A DNA stretch of 64,000 bases from Tropicimonas marinistellae (GTDB taxonomy: Bacteria; Pseudomonadota; Alphaproteobacteria; Rhodobacterales; Rhodobacteraceae). The notes under the pieces were generated by a model, which saw only the letters and a program-made list of their open reading frames with translations, was not told where the DNA came from and made no database searches. The stretch spans positions 62,001 to 126,000 of the forward strand of contig NZ_LNCI01000011.1 in NCBI RefSeq assembly GCF_001509585.1, given 5' to 3'. Position numbers and translations under genes: made by a program. Shown piece after piece: positions 17,440 through 25,648 of this stretch (position 1 is its first letter; each line of letters starts with the position of its first letter).

Positions 17440-18375
17440 GTGTTCGATATCCTCGTCACGATCCTGCCGGTTTTCCTCGTGGTCGGGTTCGGCTACGTCG
17501 CCGTGCGGCAATCGCTCTTCCCTGAAAGCGGAGTGGACGGGTTGATGAAGTTCTCACAGAACTTCGCCATTCCCGCCCTGCTCTTTCGCGCGATGTCGAC
17601 CTTGGAGATTGGTGAGACTTTCGCGCCTGCCCTCTTCCTGAGTTACTATAGCGGCGCCACGATATCCGCGCTCGTCGCCTTCGCCGGCGCACGCTACCTG
17701 TTTCACCGGCCGTGGGAAGACAGCGTTGCCATCGGCTTCTGCGGGCTCTTTGCCAACGGCCTGCTCTTGGGCGTGCCCATTACCGAGCAGGCCTTCGGGC
17801 CCGCTTCCACGGAGTCGAACTTCGTCATCATCTCGGTCAATTCGCTCTATTGCTATGGTTTCGGCATCACTGCGATGGAGGTCGTGCGCGCCCGCACGAG
17901 CGGTGGAACGCTTGCACAATTGCCCGGCAGGGTGCTGAAGGCGATGTTCCGCAATGCGATGATCCTTGGCATCGTCTCTGGCTTGGCGGTCAATCTTTCC
18001 GGCGTCGCGCTGCCAGCCTTTTTCACAAATGCGCTCGACCTGATGGCGCGTGCCGCACTGCCCGCCGCGCTCTTCGGTCTTGGTGGTGTTCTCTGCCAGT
18101 ACCGGCCGGAGGGCGACCTGCGCACGATCGCCTGGATCGTCCTCGCCTCCCTGGTTGTTCATCCCGCGGTTACCTGGTCTGTCGGAACCACATTCGCGCT
18201 CCCCGAACCGGCCTTCCGCTCGGCGGTGACAATGGCAGCCATGGCTCCGGGCGTGAATACCTACATCTTTGCGAACATGTATGGCGTGGCCCGGCGCGTG
18301 GTTGCCTCCGCAGTGTTGATCGGCACCGCCGTATCACTCGTCACGAGCTGGTTCTGGCTGACGCTCCTTCACTGA
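17440..18375 (+). CDS. AEC family transporter (auxin efflux carrier type)
   Basis: An integral membrane protein of 311 residues with about ten hydrophobic segments, matching the Mem_trans/AEC family (MdcF-like) of small organic acid carriers. Starts ILVTILPVFLVVGFGYVAVR and carries the family segment FSQNFAIPALLFRAM. The start is GTG at 17440, 4 bases after the MBL gene, with GGAGGG 6-7 bases before it. The substrate cannot be told. Last gene of the forward run from 11708; convergent with the next ABC operon. Confidence 0.88.
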   Translation: MFDILVTILPVFLVVGFGYVAVRQSLFPESGVDGLMKFSQNFAIPALLFRAMSTLEIGETFAPALFLSYYSGATISALVAFAGARYLFHRPWEDSVAIGFCGLFANGLLLGVPITEQAFGPASTESNFVIISVNSLYCYGFGITAMEVVRARTSGGTLAQLPGRVLKAMFRNAMILGIVSGLAVNLSGVALPAFFTNALDLMARAALPAALFGLGGVLCQYRPEGDLRTIAWIVLASLVVHPAVTWSVGTTFALPEPAFRSAVTMAAMAPGVNTYIFANMYGVARRVVASAVLIGTAVSLVTSWFWLTLLH

Positions 18376-18427
18376 GCGTGCGTGTCCTGGGCAAAGCAAG
18401 TGGCCCCGGACAGCGTGCCGGACCGGG

Positions 18428-19339
18428 TTAGCCGGGCGACACGCCCCGCAGCTTCTCCGACCGCCGCCGCAGCAACTCCACCGTGGTCAGAAGCGCGATG
18501 GAGACGATCACGAGGATCGTGGCAACGGAGAGAATTGCCGGCGAGATCTGCTCCCGGATGCCGTTCCACATTTGACGCGGAATCGTCTGCTGATCGTGGG
18601 CGGCGACAAAGAGCACCACCACCACCTCGTCAAAGGAGGTGACGAACGCGAAGAGCGCGCCCGATATCACGCCCGGCAGGATCAGTGGCATGGTGATCTT
18701 GAAGAAGGTCGTCGTGGGATCGGCGCCAAGCGACGCGGACGCCCGGGTAAGAGAGTGATCGAAGCCCACCAGCGTCGCCGTCACCGTGATAATGACGAAG
18801 GGGATTCCGAGCGTCGCATGCGCCATGACGATACCGAGATAGGTATTTGCCAGCCCGGTTGCCGAGTAGAAGAAGAACAGTCCGGTTGCGGTAATGATGA
18901 TCGGCACGATCATTGGCGAGATCAGGATTGCCATGATCGAGCGGCGGAACGGCATCTCCGGACGCGAGAGCCCGAGCGCGGCGACCGTGCCGAGGACCGT
19001 TGCGAGGATGGTGGAGAAGAAGCCAATGATTACGGAGTTCTTCGCGGCGTTGATCCAGGCCGCGTTGGCCCAGGTATCCGCCCACCAGGAGCTGTCGCGC
19101 GGCGCGTCCGGGTTGGTCATGCCAAAGGTCAGCAACATGTCGTACCAACGGGTCGAATACCCCGTCGGGTCGAGCGCCAGCATCTTCTCGGTGAATGTGA
19201 AGTAGGGTTCGGCATTGAAGCTGAGCGGGATGACGATCAGGATCGGTGCGATCAGGAAAAGGAAGATCAATGCACAGATCACCAGATAGGTGTAATGCCA
19301 GATCTTCTCCAGCGGGGATGCGTAGCTTTGCAGGGCCAT
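18428..19339 (-). CDS. ABC transporter permease, PotC-like (second operon)
   Basis: A 303-residue inner-membrane permease with about six membrane segments and the coupling loop RASASLGADPTTTFFKITMP. GGAGA precedes the ATG by 7 bases. It is the last gene of a second four-gene polyamine-type importer operon. An 88-base gap with a GC-rich hairpin separates it from the PotB-like gene. Substrate inferred only from family. Confidence 0.88.
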   Translation of the reverse strand: MALQSYASPLEKIWHYTYLVICALIFLFLIAPILIVIPLSFNAEPYFTFTEKMLALDPTGYSTRWYDMLLTFGMTNPDAPRDSSWWADTWANAAWINAAKNSVIIGFFSTILATVLGTVAALGLSRPEMPFRRSIMAILISPMIVPIIITATGLFFFYSATGLANTYLGIVMAHATLGIPFVIITVTATLVGFDHSLTRASASLGADPTTTFFKITMPLILPGVISGALFAFVTSFDEVVVVLFVAAHDQQTIPRQMWNGIREQISPAILSVATILVIVSIALLTTVELLRRRSEKLRGVSPG

Positions 19340-19361
19340 GGCGTGTCTCCGGATCCGGCGG

Positions 19362-19381
19362 CCGGGGGGCCAGCCCCCCGG
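19362..19381. repeat. GC-rich palindrome with conserved flank (dispersed repeat-like)
   Basis: CCGGGGGGC (19362-19370) pairs perfectly with GCCCCCCGG (19373-19381), followed by ACCCCCCGGGATATTTACGG and an A/G-rich tail. GC palindromes followed by a GGxxTATTT-like tail are, from memory, common intergenic repeats in Rhodobacteraceae. Only one copy was noticed in this window, so the repeat assignment rests on that recollection. It may attenuate expression between the two permease genes. Confidence 0.45.
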
Positions 19382-19427
19382 ACCCCCCGGGATATTTACG
19401 GACAGAAGAAGATGACAGGGTGCGGCA

Positions 19428-20729
19428 TCATCCGAGTTTCAGGTTGTCGATGCCGACCAGCCGGTCGTAGAGCCAGTAGAGAAGCAGCACGCCGGCCAGC
19501 AGAAGCGAGGCGAGCGCCGCCGCAAGCGACCAGTTGAGCGACTTCTGCATGTGGAAGGCGATCAGGTTGGAGATCAGCTGGCCCGACGAGCCACCGACCA
19601 ACGCCGGCGTGATGTAGTAGCCGACGGCAAGTATGAAGACCAACAGCCCCCCTGCCCCGATCCCCGGCACCGTCTGCGGTAGGTAGACGCGCCGGAATGC
19701 CGTCCAGGAGGTTGCGCCGAGCGAGCGCGCCGCGCGAACGTAGGACGGGTCGATCGGTCGCATCACGGAGTAGAGCGGCAGCACCATGAAAGGCAGAAGG
19801 ATGTGGGTCATGGCGATGACCGTGCCTGTCTGGTTGTAAATCATCTGAAGGCGGTTCTCGTCACCGATCAGGCCGGTTGCCACCCAGACGTCATTGATTA
19901 CCCCCTGGCTCTGCAAGAGCACGATCCAGGATGTCGTGCGCACCAGGAGCGAGGTCCAGAACGGCAGCAGCACGAAGATCATCAACAGGTTCGAATGCCG
20001 GAGCGGCAGCGTTGCCAGCAGGTGGGCGATCGGGAATCCCAGCACCAGCGTCAGGAGCGTGATGAAAGCCGACAGGACCAGCGTGCGTTTGAAAAGGAGG
20101 ATGTATACGGCGCGCTCTTCCTCGACCTTGACCACGTTGCCGTCAGCGTCGCGGGTGTAGTCCAGCGCAGCGAGGTAGAAATCGACCGTAAAGGATTTCG
20201 AGGCATTGCGCATCGCGCTCCAGAGCCGCGGGTCCGCCCAGTCTTCGTCTATGTCGAGCAGGGCTTCCTTGAAGGGCGGCTCCAGCTTTTCGGCACGGCG
20301 GGCCGACTTGGTGAACATGGAGCGCGTTCCGGACACTTCGTAGTTGATCCGTGTCCCGATCTGGCCGATCGACTTAGTCTCACGCGCATGGGCGAGTCCG
20401 GCGGCAAGCGCGGCGTAGGCAGCCTCATCAGGCTCGGTGCCCACCGGATTCTCGTCGAACCACGCGCGCAGATCGACCATGAGCGGGACCTTTTCACCCG
20501 TATCGCGGTCTTTCCACGAGTAGAAGGCGGGGTTGTTCACCGACATCGAGAGCATCTGACCGATGGGGATGAGGAAGGTCACCACAACGAAGAGCAACAG
20601 CGGTAACACCAGATAGAAGGCGCGCCGCCGATTTCGGGCCTGGGCTCGCGCCAGCGCCGCTTTCAGTGGCTTGCCATCGGCTGTTGTCAGTGTCTCGCTG
20701 CGAGACGGGTCGGATACTGCGTCGGACAT
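19428..20729 (-). CDS. ABC transporter permease, PotB-like, with large insertion
   Basis: A 433-residue permease, well above the usual 280-300. After the first membrane segment (about 38-58) there is a hydrophilic stretch of roughly 150 residues (about 65-215) rich in charged residues, presumably periplasmic. The normal permease core follows with the coupling segment AARSLGATSWTAFRRVYLPQ. A start at ATG 20729 is chosen because GGGAGA precedes it by 5-6 bases; a TTG at 20744 is less likely. Pairs with the PotC-like gene downstream. The insertion could contact the binding protein; function not known. Confidence 0.87.
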   Translation of the reverse strand: MSDAVSDPSRSETLTTADGKPLKAALARAQARNRRRAFYLVLPLLLFVVVTFLIPIGQMLSMSVNNPAFYSWKDRDTGEKVPLMVDLRAWFDENPVGTEPDEAAYAALAAGLAHARETKSIGQIGTRINYEVSGTRSMFTKSARRAEKLEPPFKEALLDIDEDWADPRLWSAMRNASKSFTVDFYLAALDYTRDADGNVVKVEEERAVYILLFKRTLVLSAFITLLTLVLGFPIAHLLATLPLRHSNLLMIFVLLPFWTSLLVRTTSWIVLLQSQGVINDVWVATGLIGDENRLQMIYNQTGTVIAMTHILLPFMVLPLYSVMRPIDPSYVRAARSLGATSWTAFRRVYLPQTVPGIGAGGLLVFILAVGYYITPALVGGSSGQLISNLIAFHMQKSLNWSLAAALASLLLAGVLLLYWLYDRLVGIDNLKLG

Positions 20730-20783
20730 ACGGTCTCCCGACAATCTGTAGAATGGATCGCACGGACCGCGGGGGGCCTGCGT

Positions 20784-20824
20784 CCTGCCCCGGCATCAAG
20801 CGCCGGGGACAGGTTGTTTTTTTT
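20784..20824. promoter_or_regulatory. Terminator-like hairpin after the binding-protein gene
   Basis: CCTGCCCCGGC (20784-20794) pairs with GCCGGGG-A-CAGG (20802-20813, one bulge) and is followed on the plus strand by TTGTTTTTTTT. On the gene strand it reads as an A-run then the hairpin, inside the operon between the binding-protein gene and the first permease. It most likely stabilises the binding-protein mRNA and limits read-through. The T-run points the wrong way for terminating this operon, and no forward gene ends before it. Confidence 0.6.
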
Positions 20825-20836
20825 GAGCAGCTCGGC

Positions 20837-21910
20837 TCAGCCTGCGAGCCAGGCGTTGAATCGCTCGTTCAACTCCGTGTCCCGGTCCGCCCAGAACTCG
20901 AAATCCGACGGCAAGGCCTTCTTCAGGTTTTCAGCCGCGGTGGGCATGTGCGGGCCCATCTCCGTCTTGCCGTCCTGGTAGAGGCCGACGAGCGGTCCGG
21001 AAGACTTTCGGGCAGGACCGTAGCTGATCCACTTGGCTTGCTCGGCGAGTTGTTCGGTCTCGGTGGAGAAGACCAGGAAATCGAGCGCGGCCTCAAGGTT
21101 CGGCGCGCCTTTCGGAATGACGTAGCCGTCATATTCATACACCTGGCCATCGAACACGGTCACGAAGGGTTGTCCCTCGCCAACGGCGGCGTTGAAGATC
21201 CGGCCATTGTAGGCGGTTGTCATGGAAACCTCGCCGTCAGCCAGAAGCTGCGGCGGCTGCGCACCGGCTTCCCACCAGACGACGCTGTCCTTGATCGTGT
21301 CGAGCTTGGCAAAGGCACGGTCGACGCCTTCATCGGTCTCCAGCATTTCATAGACTTCCTCCGGTGCAACACCGTCGGCCATCAGCGCCATTTCGAGGTT
21401 TGCCTTGGCGCCCTTGCGCAAACCGCGTTTACCGGGGAAGGCCTCCAGATCGAAAAAATCGCTGATGCTGGTAGGCGGAGTGTCCGCGAATTTCGTCGAA
21501 TCGTAGGCGAAGATCGTCGAAAACACGATGGTCGTCACAAGGCAGTCAGTGACGGCGCCCGGGAGGAAGTCGTCCATCGCGGGTGTGCCATCGGCGCCGT
21601 CTGGCAGAATCGCCGGATCGATCTCTTCCAGCAAGCCCTCGTCGCACAGGCGTACTGCATCGGCGTATTCCACGTCGGCGACATCGATGGTGACGTTGCC
21701 AGCTTCGACCTGCGCTTTGATCGGTGTCGCCGGGTTGTCGGCATCGACCGAAATGACCTTGATGCCGGTCTTCTCGGTGAACGGTTTGTGGTAGGCCTCT
21801 ATCTGCGACTTACCGTAGGCACCGCCCCAGCTCATCACAGATATTTCCTGTGCAGCGGCGCTCATGGCAAAGCCTGCCAGTGCCGTCGTCAGGATAAGGG
21901 TCTTCTTCAT
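20837..21910 (-). CDS. Polyamine-type ABC transporter substrate-binding protein (second operon)
   Basis: A 357-residue periplasmic binding protein. Residues 1-21 are a signal peptide (MKKTLILTTALAGFAMSAAA). The mature protein starts ISVMSWGGAYGKSQIEAYHK, the SBP_bac_6/8 opening seen in putrescine/spermidine-type and related binding proteins, and contains FFDLEAFPGKRGLRKG. ATG at 21910 with GGGAG 7 bases before it; the frame runs on upstream into the ATPase gene, which is not credible. Second gene of the operon after the ATPase. The WGGAYG form differs from the first operon's WGSYAP form, so the two systems probably take different ligands. Confidence 0.87.
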   Translation of the reverse strand: MKKTLILTTALAGFAMSAAAQEISVMSWGGAYGKSQIEAYHKPFTEKTGIKVISVDADNPATPIKAQVEAGNVTIDVADVEYADAVRLCDEGLLEEIDPAILPDGADGTPAMDDFLPGAVTDCLVTTIVFSTIFAYDSTKFADTPPTSISDFFDLEAFPGKRGLRKGAKANLEMALMADGVAPEEVYEMLETDEGVDRAFAKLDTIKDSVVWWEAGAQPPQLLADGEVSMTTAYNGRIFNAAVGEGQPFVTVFDGQVYEYDGYVIPKGAPNLEAALDFLVFSTETEQLAEQAKWISYGPARKSSGPLVGLYQDGKTEMGPHMPTAAENLKKALPSDFEFWADRDTELNERFNAWLAG

Positions 21911-21977
21911 GGTCGTCTCCCTGTTGGACACATGTTGGGTGCCGCGTTTTTTTTCTCCGCGCGCACCAGGAATTCGG

Positions 21978-23078
21978 TCACATCGCGTCGAGCGCGCGAG
22001 CGTCCTGTGGATGCCAGCTGATCGGTAGTTTTCGGCCGGGCTGAAGGCGCTCTTGCCCAAGCATATTGCGCGACTTCATCACGAAGTCATCGTGGCCGGC
22101 CACGCGCAATCTAGTACGGAAACTGTCGCCCATATAGATGAATTCGAGCACTTCCGCTTCGATCGTATGCGCGCCCTCGTCAAAGTTTTCCGGTTTGAAC
22201 TCAACGCGTTCCGGCCGGATGGAAACCAGCGTCTCCTGACCCACTGAGGTCACGTTCACCGGGGTCGCGTCGATCAGCTCACCGGTTTTCAAACGAACCA
22301 CAGCCTTGTCCGCTTCTATCCCTTCGATCTTCCCTTCAAGGCGATTGTTCTCGCCAATGAACCCCGCGACAAAGCTGTTTTGGGGCCGTTCGTAGAGTTC
22401 GTCGGGTGGCGCGAGCTGTTGGATCACCCCGTCGTTGAATACGGCAACGCGGTCCGACATCGTCAGCGCCTCGGTCTGATCGTGTGTCACGTAGACCACC
22501 GTTATGCCGAGTTTCTCGTGCAGATGCTTGATTTCGAACTGCATGTGCTCGCGTAGCTGCTTGTCGAGCGCCCCGAGCGGTTCGTCCATCAACACCAGCT
22601 CCGGTTCGAACACCAGCGCCCGGGCCAATGCCACCCGCTGCCGCTGCCCACCGGAAAGCTGAGCTGGGCGTCGGGCGCCGAAGTCGCCCATCTGAACCAT
22701 CTCCAGCGCCGTGTGAACGCGGGCTTCGCGGTCGGTCTTCGCCTCACCCCGAACCTCGAGCGGAAATGCCAGGTTCTCGGCAACGGTCATATGCGGAAAA
22801 AGCGCGTAGTTCTGGAACACCATACCGATGCCGCGCTTGTGCGGCGGTATATTGTTGATTGGCTTGCCATCGAGCCTGATATCGCCGTGCGTGGCGGTTT
22901 CGAAGCCGGCCAGCATCATCAGGCAGGTGGTCTTGCCAGAGCCGGAAGGTCCGAGCATCGTCAGAAACTCGCCTTTTGGCATCTGGAGGTTGAGGTCTTT
23001 GACGACGAGTGTTTCGCCATCATAGCTCTTCTGTACCCTGTCGAACTCGACAAAGGGCGGATCGGCTGGCTCAGTCAA
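21978..23078 (-). CDS. ABC transporter ATP-binding protein, PotA-like (second operon)
   Basis: A 366-residue ATPase with Walker A GPSGSGKTT, the signature LSGGQRQRVALARAL, Walker B LVLMDEPLGALD and the H-loop THDQTEA. A TOBE-type domain occupies the last third. It is the first gene of the operon. The start is uncertain: TTG at 23078 is preferred because AGGAG lies about 6 bases before it and the protein then opens TEPADPPFVEFDRVQKSYDG, close to the family start. A GTG at 23135 gives 19 more residues but has no ribosome site. Confidence 0.87.
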   Translation of the reverse strand: MTEPADPPFVEFDRVQKSYDGETLVVKDLNLQMPKGEFLTMLGPSGSGKTTCLMMLAGFETATHGDIRLDGKPINNIPPHKRGIGMVFQNYALFPHMTVAENLAFPLEVRGEAKTDREARVHTALEMVQMGDFGARRPAQLSGGQRQRVALARALVFEPELVLMDEPLGALDKQLREHMQFEIKHLHEKLGITVVYVTHDQTEALTMSDRVAVFNDGVIQQLAPPDELYERPQNSFVAGFIGENNRLEGKIEGIEADKAVVRLKTGELIDATPVNVTSVGQETLVSIRPERVEFKPENFDEGAHTIEAEVLEFIYMGDSFRTRLRVAGHDDFVMKSRNMLGQERLQPGRKLPISWHPQDARALDAM

Positions 23079-23299
23079 AGCAGCTCCTGTTGGACACTTC
23101 TTGCGTTCTTTGTTCGCGACGCAATTTGCTTTCACGGACTAAAGCAACCCAGATCGCTCAATGCAATGCCCAAACACAGCCCATTTGCTGTCAAAACCGA
23201 CATGCGCCGCCGATTTGATCGGAGTTTCCGTTGCGTTTGCCCGAGAAACCGGCAAGTGACGCGCAGATTTTCGACGCGCCATTGCGGGGTGCGCCGGTC

Positions 23300-24307
23300 C
23301 TACTGGCAGGCGACCAAGCCCGACGCCATTGAACGCATCATCGCTTCATAGAGCCCTGCACCCCGCGGCAAACCCACACCTATCGGGTCGATGACGGTCG
23401 TTTGGGCCGTTCCGTTCTTAACGACGGCCTGAACAAGGTCCGGATTGAATTGCGGCTGCGACACTACACAGTCAATGGACCGGGACGCCACCTCATCGCG
23501 CAACTCGGCAATCCTCGCAGCACTCGGACCGGCGGCGTCGCTCAGCGTGATCGCGCCGACAGCCTGAATCCCGAACCTCCGTTCGAAGTACTGGTAGGCG
23601 TCGTGAAAGACCACGTAGCGAATATTCCGGATCGGCGAGAGGTCGCTTGCGATTTCCGCTTCCATCTTGTCCAGCCTTGCCTGAGCCGACCGCGCGTTGG
23701 ATTCGTAGGTCCCAGCATTGTCCGGATCGGCCACCGACAATGCCTCCGCAATCGCAGCCAGCCAGACGCGCGCATTTTCCGGGTCGAGCCAGGCATGGGG
23801 ATCTAGACCTTCGTGGGCGTGATCGTGGTGGTCATTTCCATCATGGTCGTCATGACCATCGTCACCGGTGCCTTCGTGCTCGTCGTGCTCGTGACCGGCC
23901 TCATGCCCATCGTCATGATCATCATGTGTGTGCTCGTCGCCTCCCGCAAATATCGCTGTCTCCCTGAACTCGTGGATCACCGAACCTGGCACATCCAACA
24001 ATTCCAGAACGTCGGCGCCCTCTGCCAGCGTTGCGATCGGATCTTCAAGCCAAGGCGTGAGCGCCTCGCCCATCCAAACCACTACGTCGGCATCGGACAG
24101 GGCGCGTGCTTCGGAAGGGCGCATGGCATAGCTGTGCGGCGAGGCACCGGGCGGGACAGTCAATGCCGGTTCGCCCAGCTCACCCATGACCTGTGCCACC
24201 AGCGAGTGTACGGGCGCGATATCGGTTGCGACGGTCGGAACATCGGCGAAAGCGAGGGTCGGCAACAGGATTGCGGCAGCACAGGGTCTCGCGATATGTC
24301 TCGGCAT
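23300..24307 (-). CDS. znuA: Zinc ABC transporter substrate-binding protein
   Basis: A 335-residue periplasmic zinc-binding protein of cluster 9. Signal peptide 1-21. The mature part has the metal ligand segments ASPHSY (His58), DPHAWLDP (His171) and VVFHDAYQYFE, and a very long loop of histidine and acidic residues at about 126-165, the hallmark of zinc-specific ZnuA. Divergent from zur-znuC-znuB, with a Zur box in the 73-base gap, so it should be repressed when zinc is plentiful. Confidence 0.95.
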   Translation of the reverse strand: MPRHIARPCAAAILLPTLAFADVPTVATDIAPVHSLVAQVMGELGEPALTVPPGASPHSYAMRPSEARALSDADVVVWMGEALTPWLEDPIATLAEGADVLELLDVPGSVIHEFRETAIFAGGDEHTHDDHDDGHEAGHEHDEHEGTGDDGHDDHDGNDHHDHAHEGLDPHAWLDPENARVWLAAIAEALSVADPDNAGTYESNARSAQARLDKMEAEIASDLSPIRNIRYVVFHDAYQYFERRFGIQAVGAITLSDAAGPSAARIAELRDEVASRSIDCVVSQPQFNPDLVQAVVKNGTAQTTVIDPIGVGLPRGAGLYEAMMRSMASGLVACQ

Positions 24308-24342
24308 CCGGGCACTCCATTTCTCGGTGGCGGCGTGGTAGT

Positions 24343-24357
24343 TGATACGTTATAACA
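24343..24357. promoter_or_regulatory. Zur box between znuA and zur
   Basis: TGATACGTTATAACA is an imperfect palindrome resembling the alphaproteobacterial Zur operator (TGTTATA-type half sites around a TATAACA arm). It is centred 43 bases before znuA and 31 bases before zur in their shared gap, so one site can control both directions. The match is by eye against the known family consensus. Confidence 0.65.
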
Positions 24358-24380
24358 GTTCAAGGAAATTCGGAGAGGTT

Positions 24381-24884
24381 ATGACAGATCGGATGGAGGC
24401 CAGCCGGCCGGTCGGGTTTCAGCGCCACGACCATGGCGATTGCGTCAGTTCCGCGATTGAATCGGCCGAGGCCCGGTGCCGTGAGGATGGCCTGCGCTTC
24501 ACCCCGGTTCGGCGGCGCGCGCTGGAAATCCTTCTCGAAGAACACCAGGCAATGGGCGCCTACGACGTCCTGAAACGACTGCAGGAGGAAGGGCTCGGAT
24601 CACAACCGCCGGCCGCCTATCGTGCGCTCGACTTCCTTGTCAGCCATGGATTTGCGCATCGGGTGGAACGCCTCAATGCCTTCGTCGCCTGCACCCATCC
24701 GGGCGCGGATCACGTCCCGGCCTTTCTGATATGCACTAAATGTGAACGCGTGGCCGAAACCGTGTCCATTCCCGCTCGGAACCTGCTGGACGCCGCGGCC
24801 GAACACACCGGGTTCACTATCGACACGGTTCTGGTCGAGGCAGAGGGACTCTGCGCCGCCTGCCAGGAGAGGCGAAGCGCGTGA
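24381..24884 (+). CDS. zur: Zinc uptake regulator, Fur family
   Basis: A 167-residue Fur-family repressor. The winged-helix region is about 35-95 (GLRFTPVRRRALEILLEEHQ opens it). Structural zinc cysteines CxxC are at 118/121 and 158/161, and His-rich metal positions include HPGADH (106-111). With zinc bound it should repress znuA and its own operon. The ATG at 24381 is preferred (GGAGAGG just before it); the frame extends upstream into the operator. Overlaps znuC by 4 bases (GTGA). Confidence 0.93.
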   Translation: MTDRMEASRPVGFQRHDHGDCVSSAIESAEARCREDGLRFTPVRRRALEILLEEHQAMGAYDVLKRLQEEGLGSQPPAAYRALDFLVSHGFAHRVERLNAFVACTHPGADHVPAFLICTKCERVAETVSIPARNLLDAAAEHTGFTIDTVLVEAEGLCAACQERRSA

Positions 24885-25648
24885 CCGCCTCGGAGCCGCT
24901 TGTCGCGATCCGCGGCCTTTCGGTCCGTCTGGGCGATCACGACATCCTCGCCAATATCGACCTGGATATACATCCGCGCGAGATCGTGACGGTCGTGGGC
25001 CCGAACGGTTCCGGGAAATCCACGCTGGTACGGGCGATTATCGGTGCGCTTCGTCCGTCCCGAGGCTCCATCGCACGTCGCCCCGGATTGCGGCTCGGCT
25101 ACGTGCCGCAAAAGCTGCACATCGATCCGACACTTCCGATGACCGTGGCCCGGTTTTTGAGCCTCCCGAACCGGCGACGCGCGCAGGACATCGCCGATGC
25201 GTTGCACACTGCCGGGTTGCCAGACCTTCACGGGCGCCAGATGTCGGCGCTGTCGGGCGGCCAATTCCAGCGTGTCCTGCTGGCCCGGGCCTTGCTCGAA
25301 CAACCGGACCTGCTGTTGCTTGATGAACCGACGCAGGGGCTCGACCAGCCCGGCTCGGCCGCATTCTATCACCGGATCGAGGAGGTGCGGGAGCGAGTCG
25401 GCTGCGCGGTCCTGATGATCAGCCACGAGTTACACGTCGTCATGAGTGCCTCCGACCGTGTCGTGTGCCTCAACGGGCACGTTTGCTGCCACGGAACGCC
25501 GGAAGTCGTGGCCACGGCGCCGGAGTACAGGGCGCTCTTCGGTACCGGCACGCAGGGCGCGCTGGCACTCTACCGCCACACCCACGACCACGCGCATGAC
25601 CACGATCACCCGCAACCGGAACACCATCACAAGGACCACGCGATCTGA
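24881..25648 (+). CDS. znuC: Zinc ABC transporter ATP-binding protein
   Basis: A 255-residue ATPase. Walker A GPNGSGKST at 40-48, signature LSGGQFQR, Walker B LLLLDEPTQGLD, H-loop SHELH. The last 20 or so residues form a histidine/aspartate-rich tail that could bind zinc, as in other ZnuC proteins. GTG start overlapping zur by 4 bases; ends in a TGATG overlap with znuB. Co-transcribed with zur and znuB. Confidence 0.95.
   Translation: MTASEPLVAIRGLSVRLGDHDILANIDLDIHPREIVTVVGPNGSGKSTLVRAIIGALRPSRGSIARRPGLRLGYVPQKLHIDPTLPMTVARFLSLPNRRRAQDIADALHTAGLPDLHGRQMSALSGGQFQRVLLARALLEQPDLLLLDEPTQGLDQPGSAAFYHRIEEVRERVGCAVLMISHELHVVMSASDRVVCLNGHVCCHGTPEVVATAPEYRALFGTGTQGALALYRHTHDHAHDHDHPQPEHHHKDHAI

Noticed and set aside
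23800-23960. Low-complexity ATG/GTC-rich stretch as a DNA repeat
   Set aside because: It encodes the His/Asp-rich loop of ZnuA in frame.
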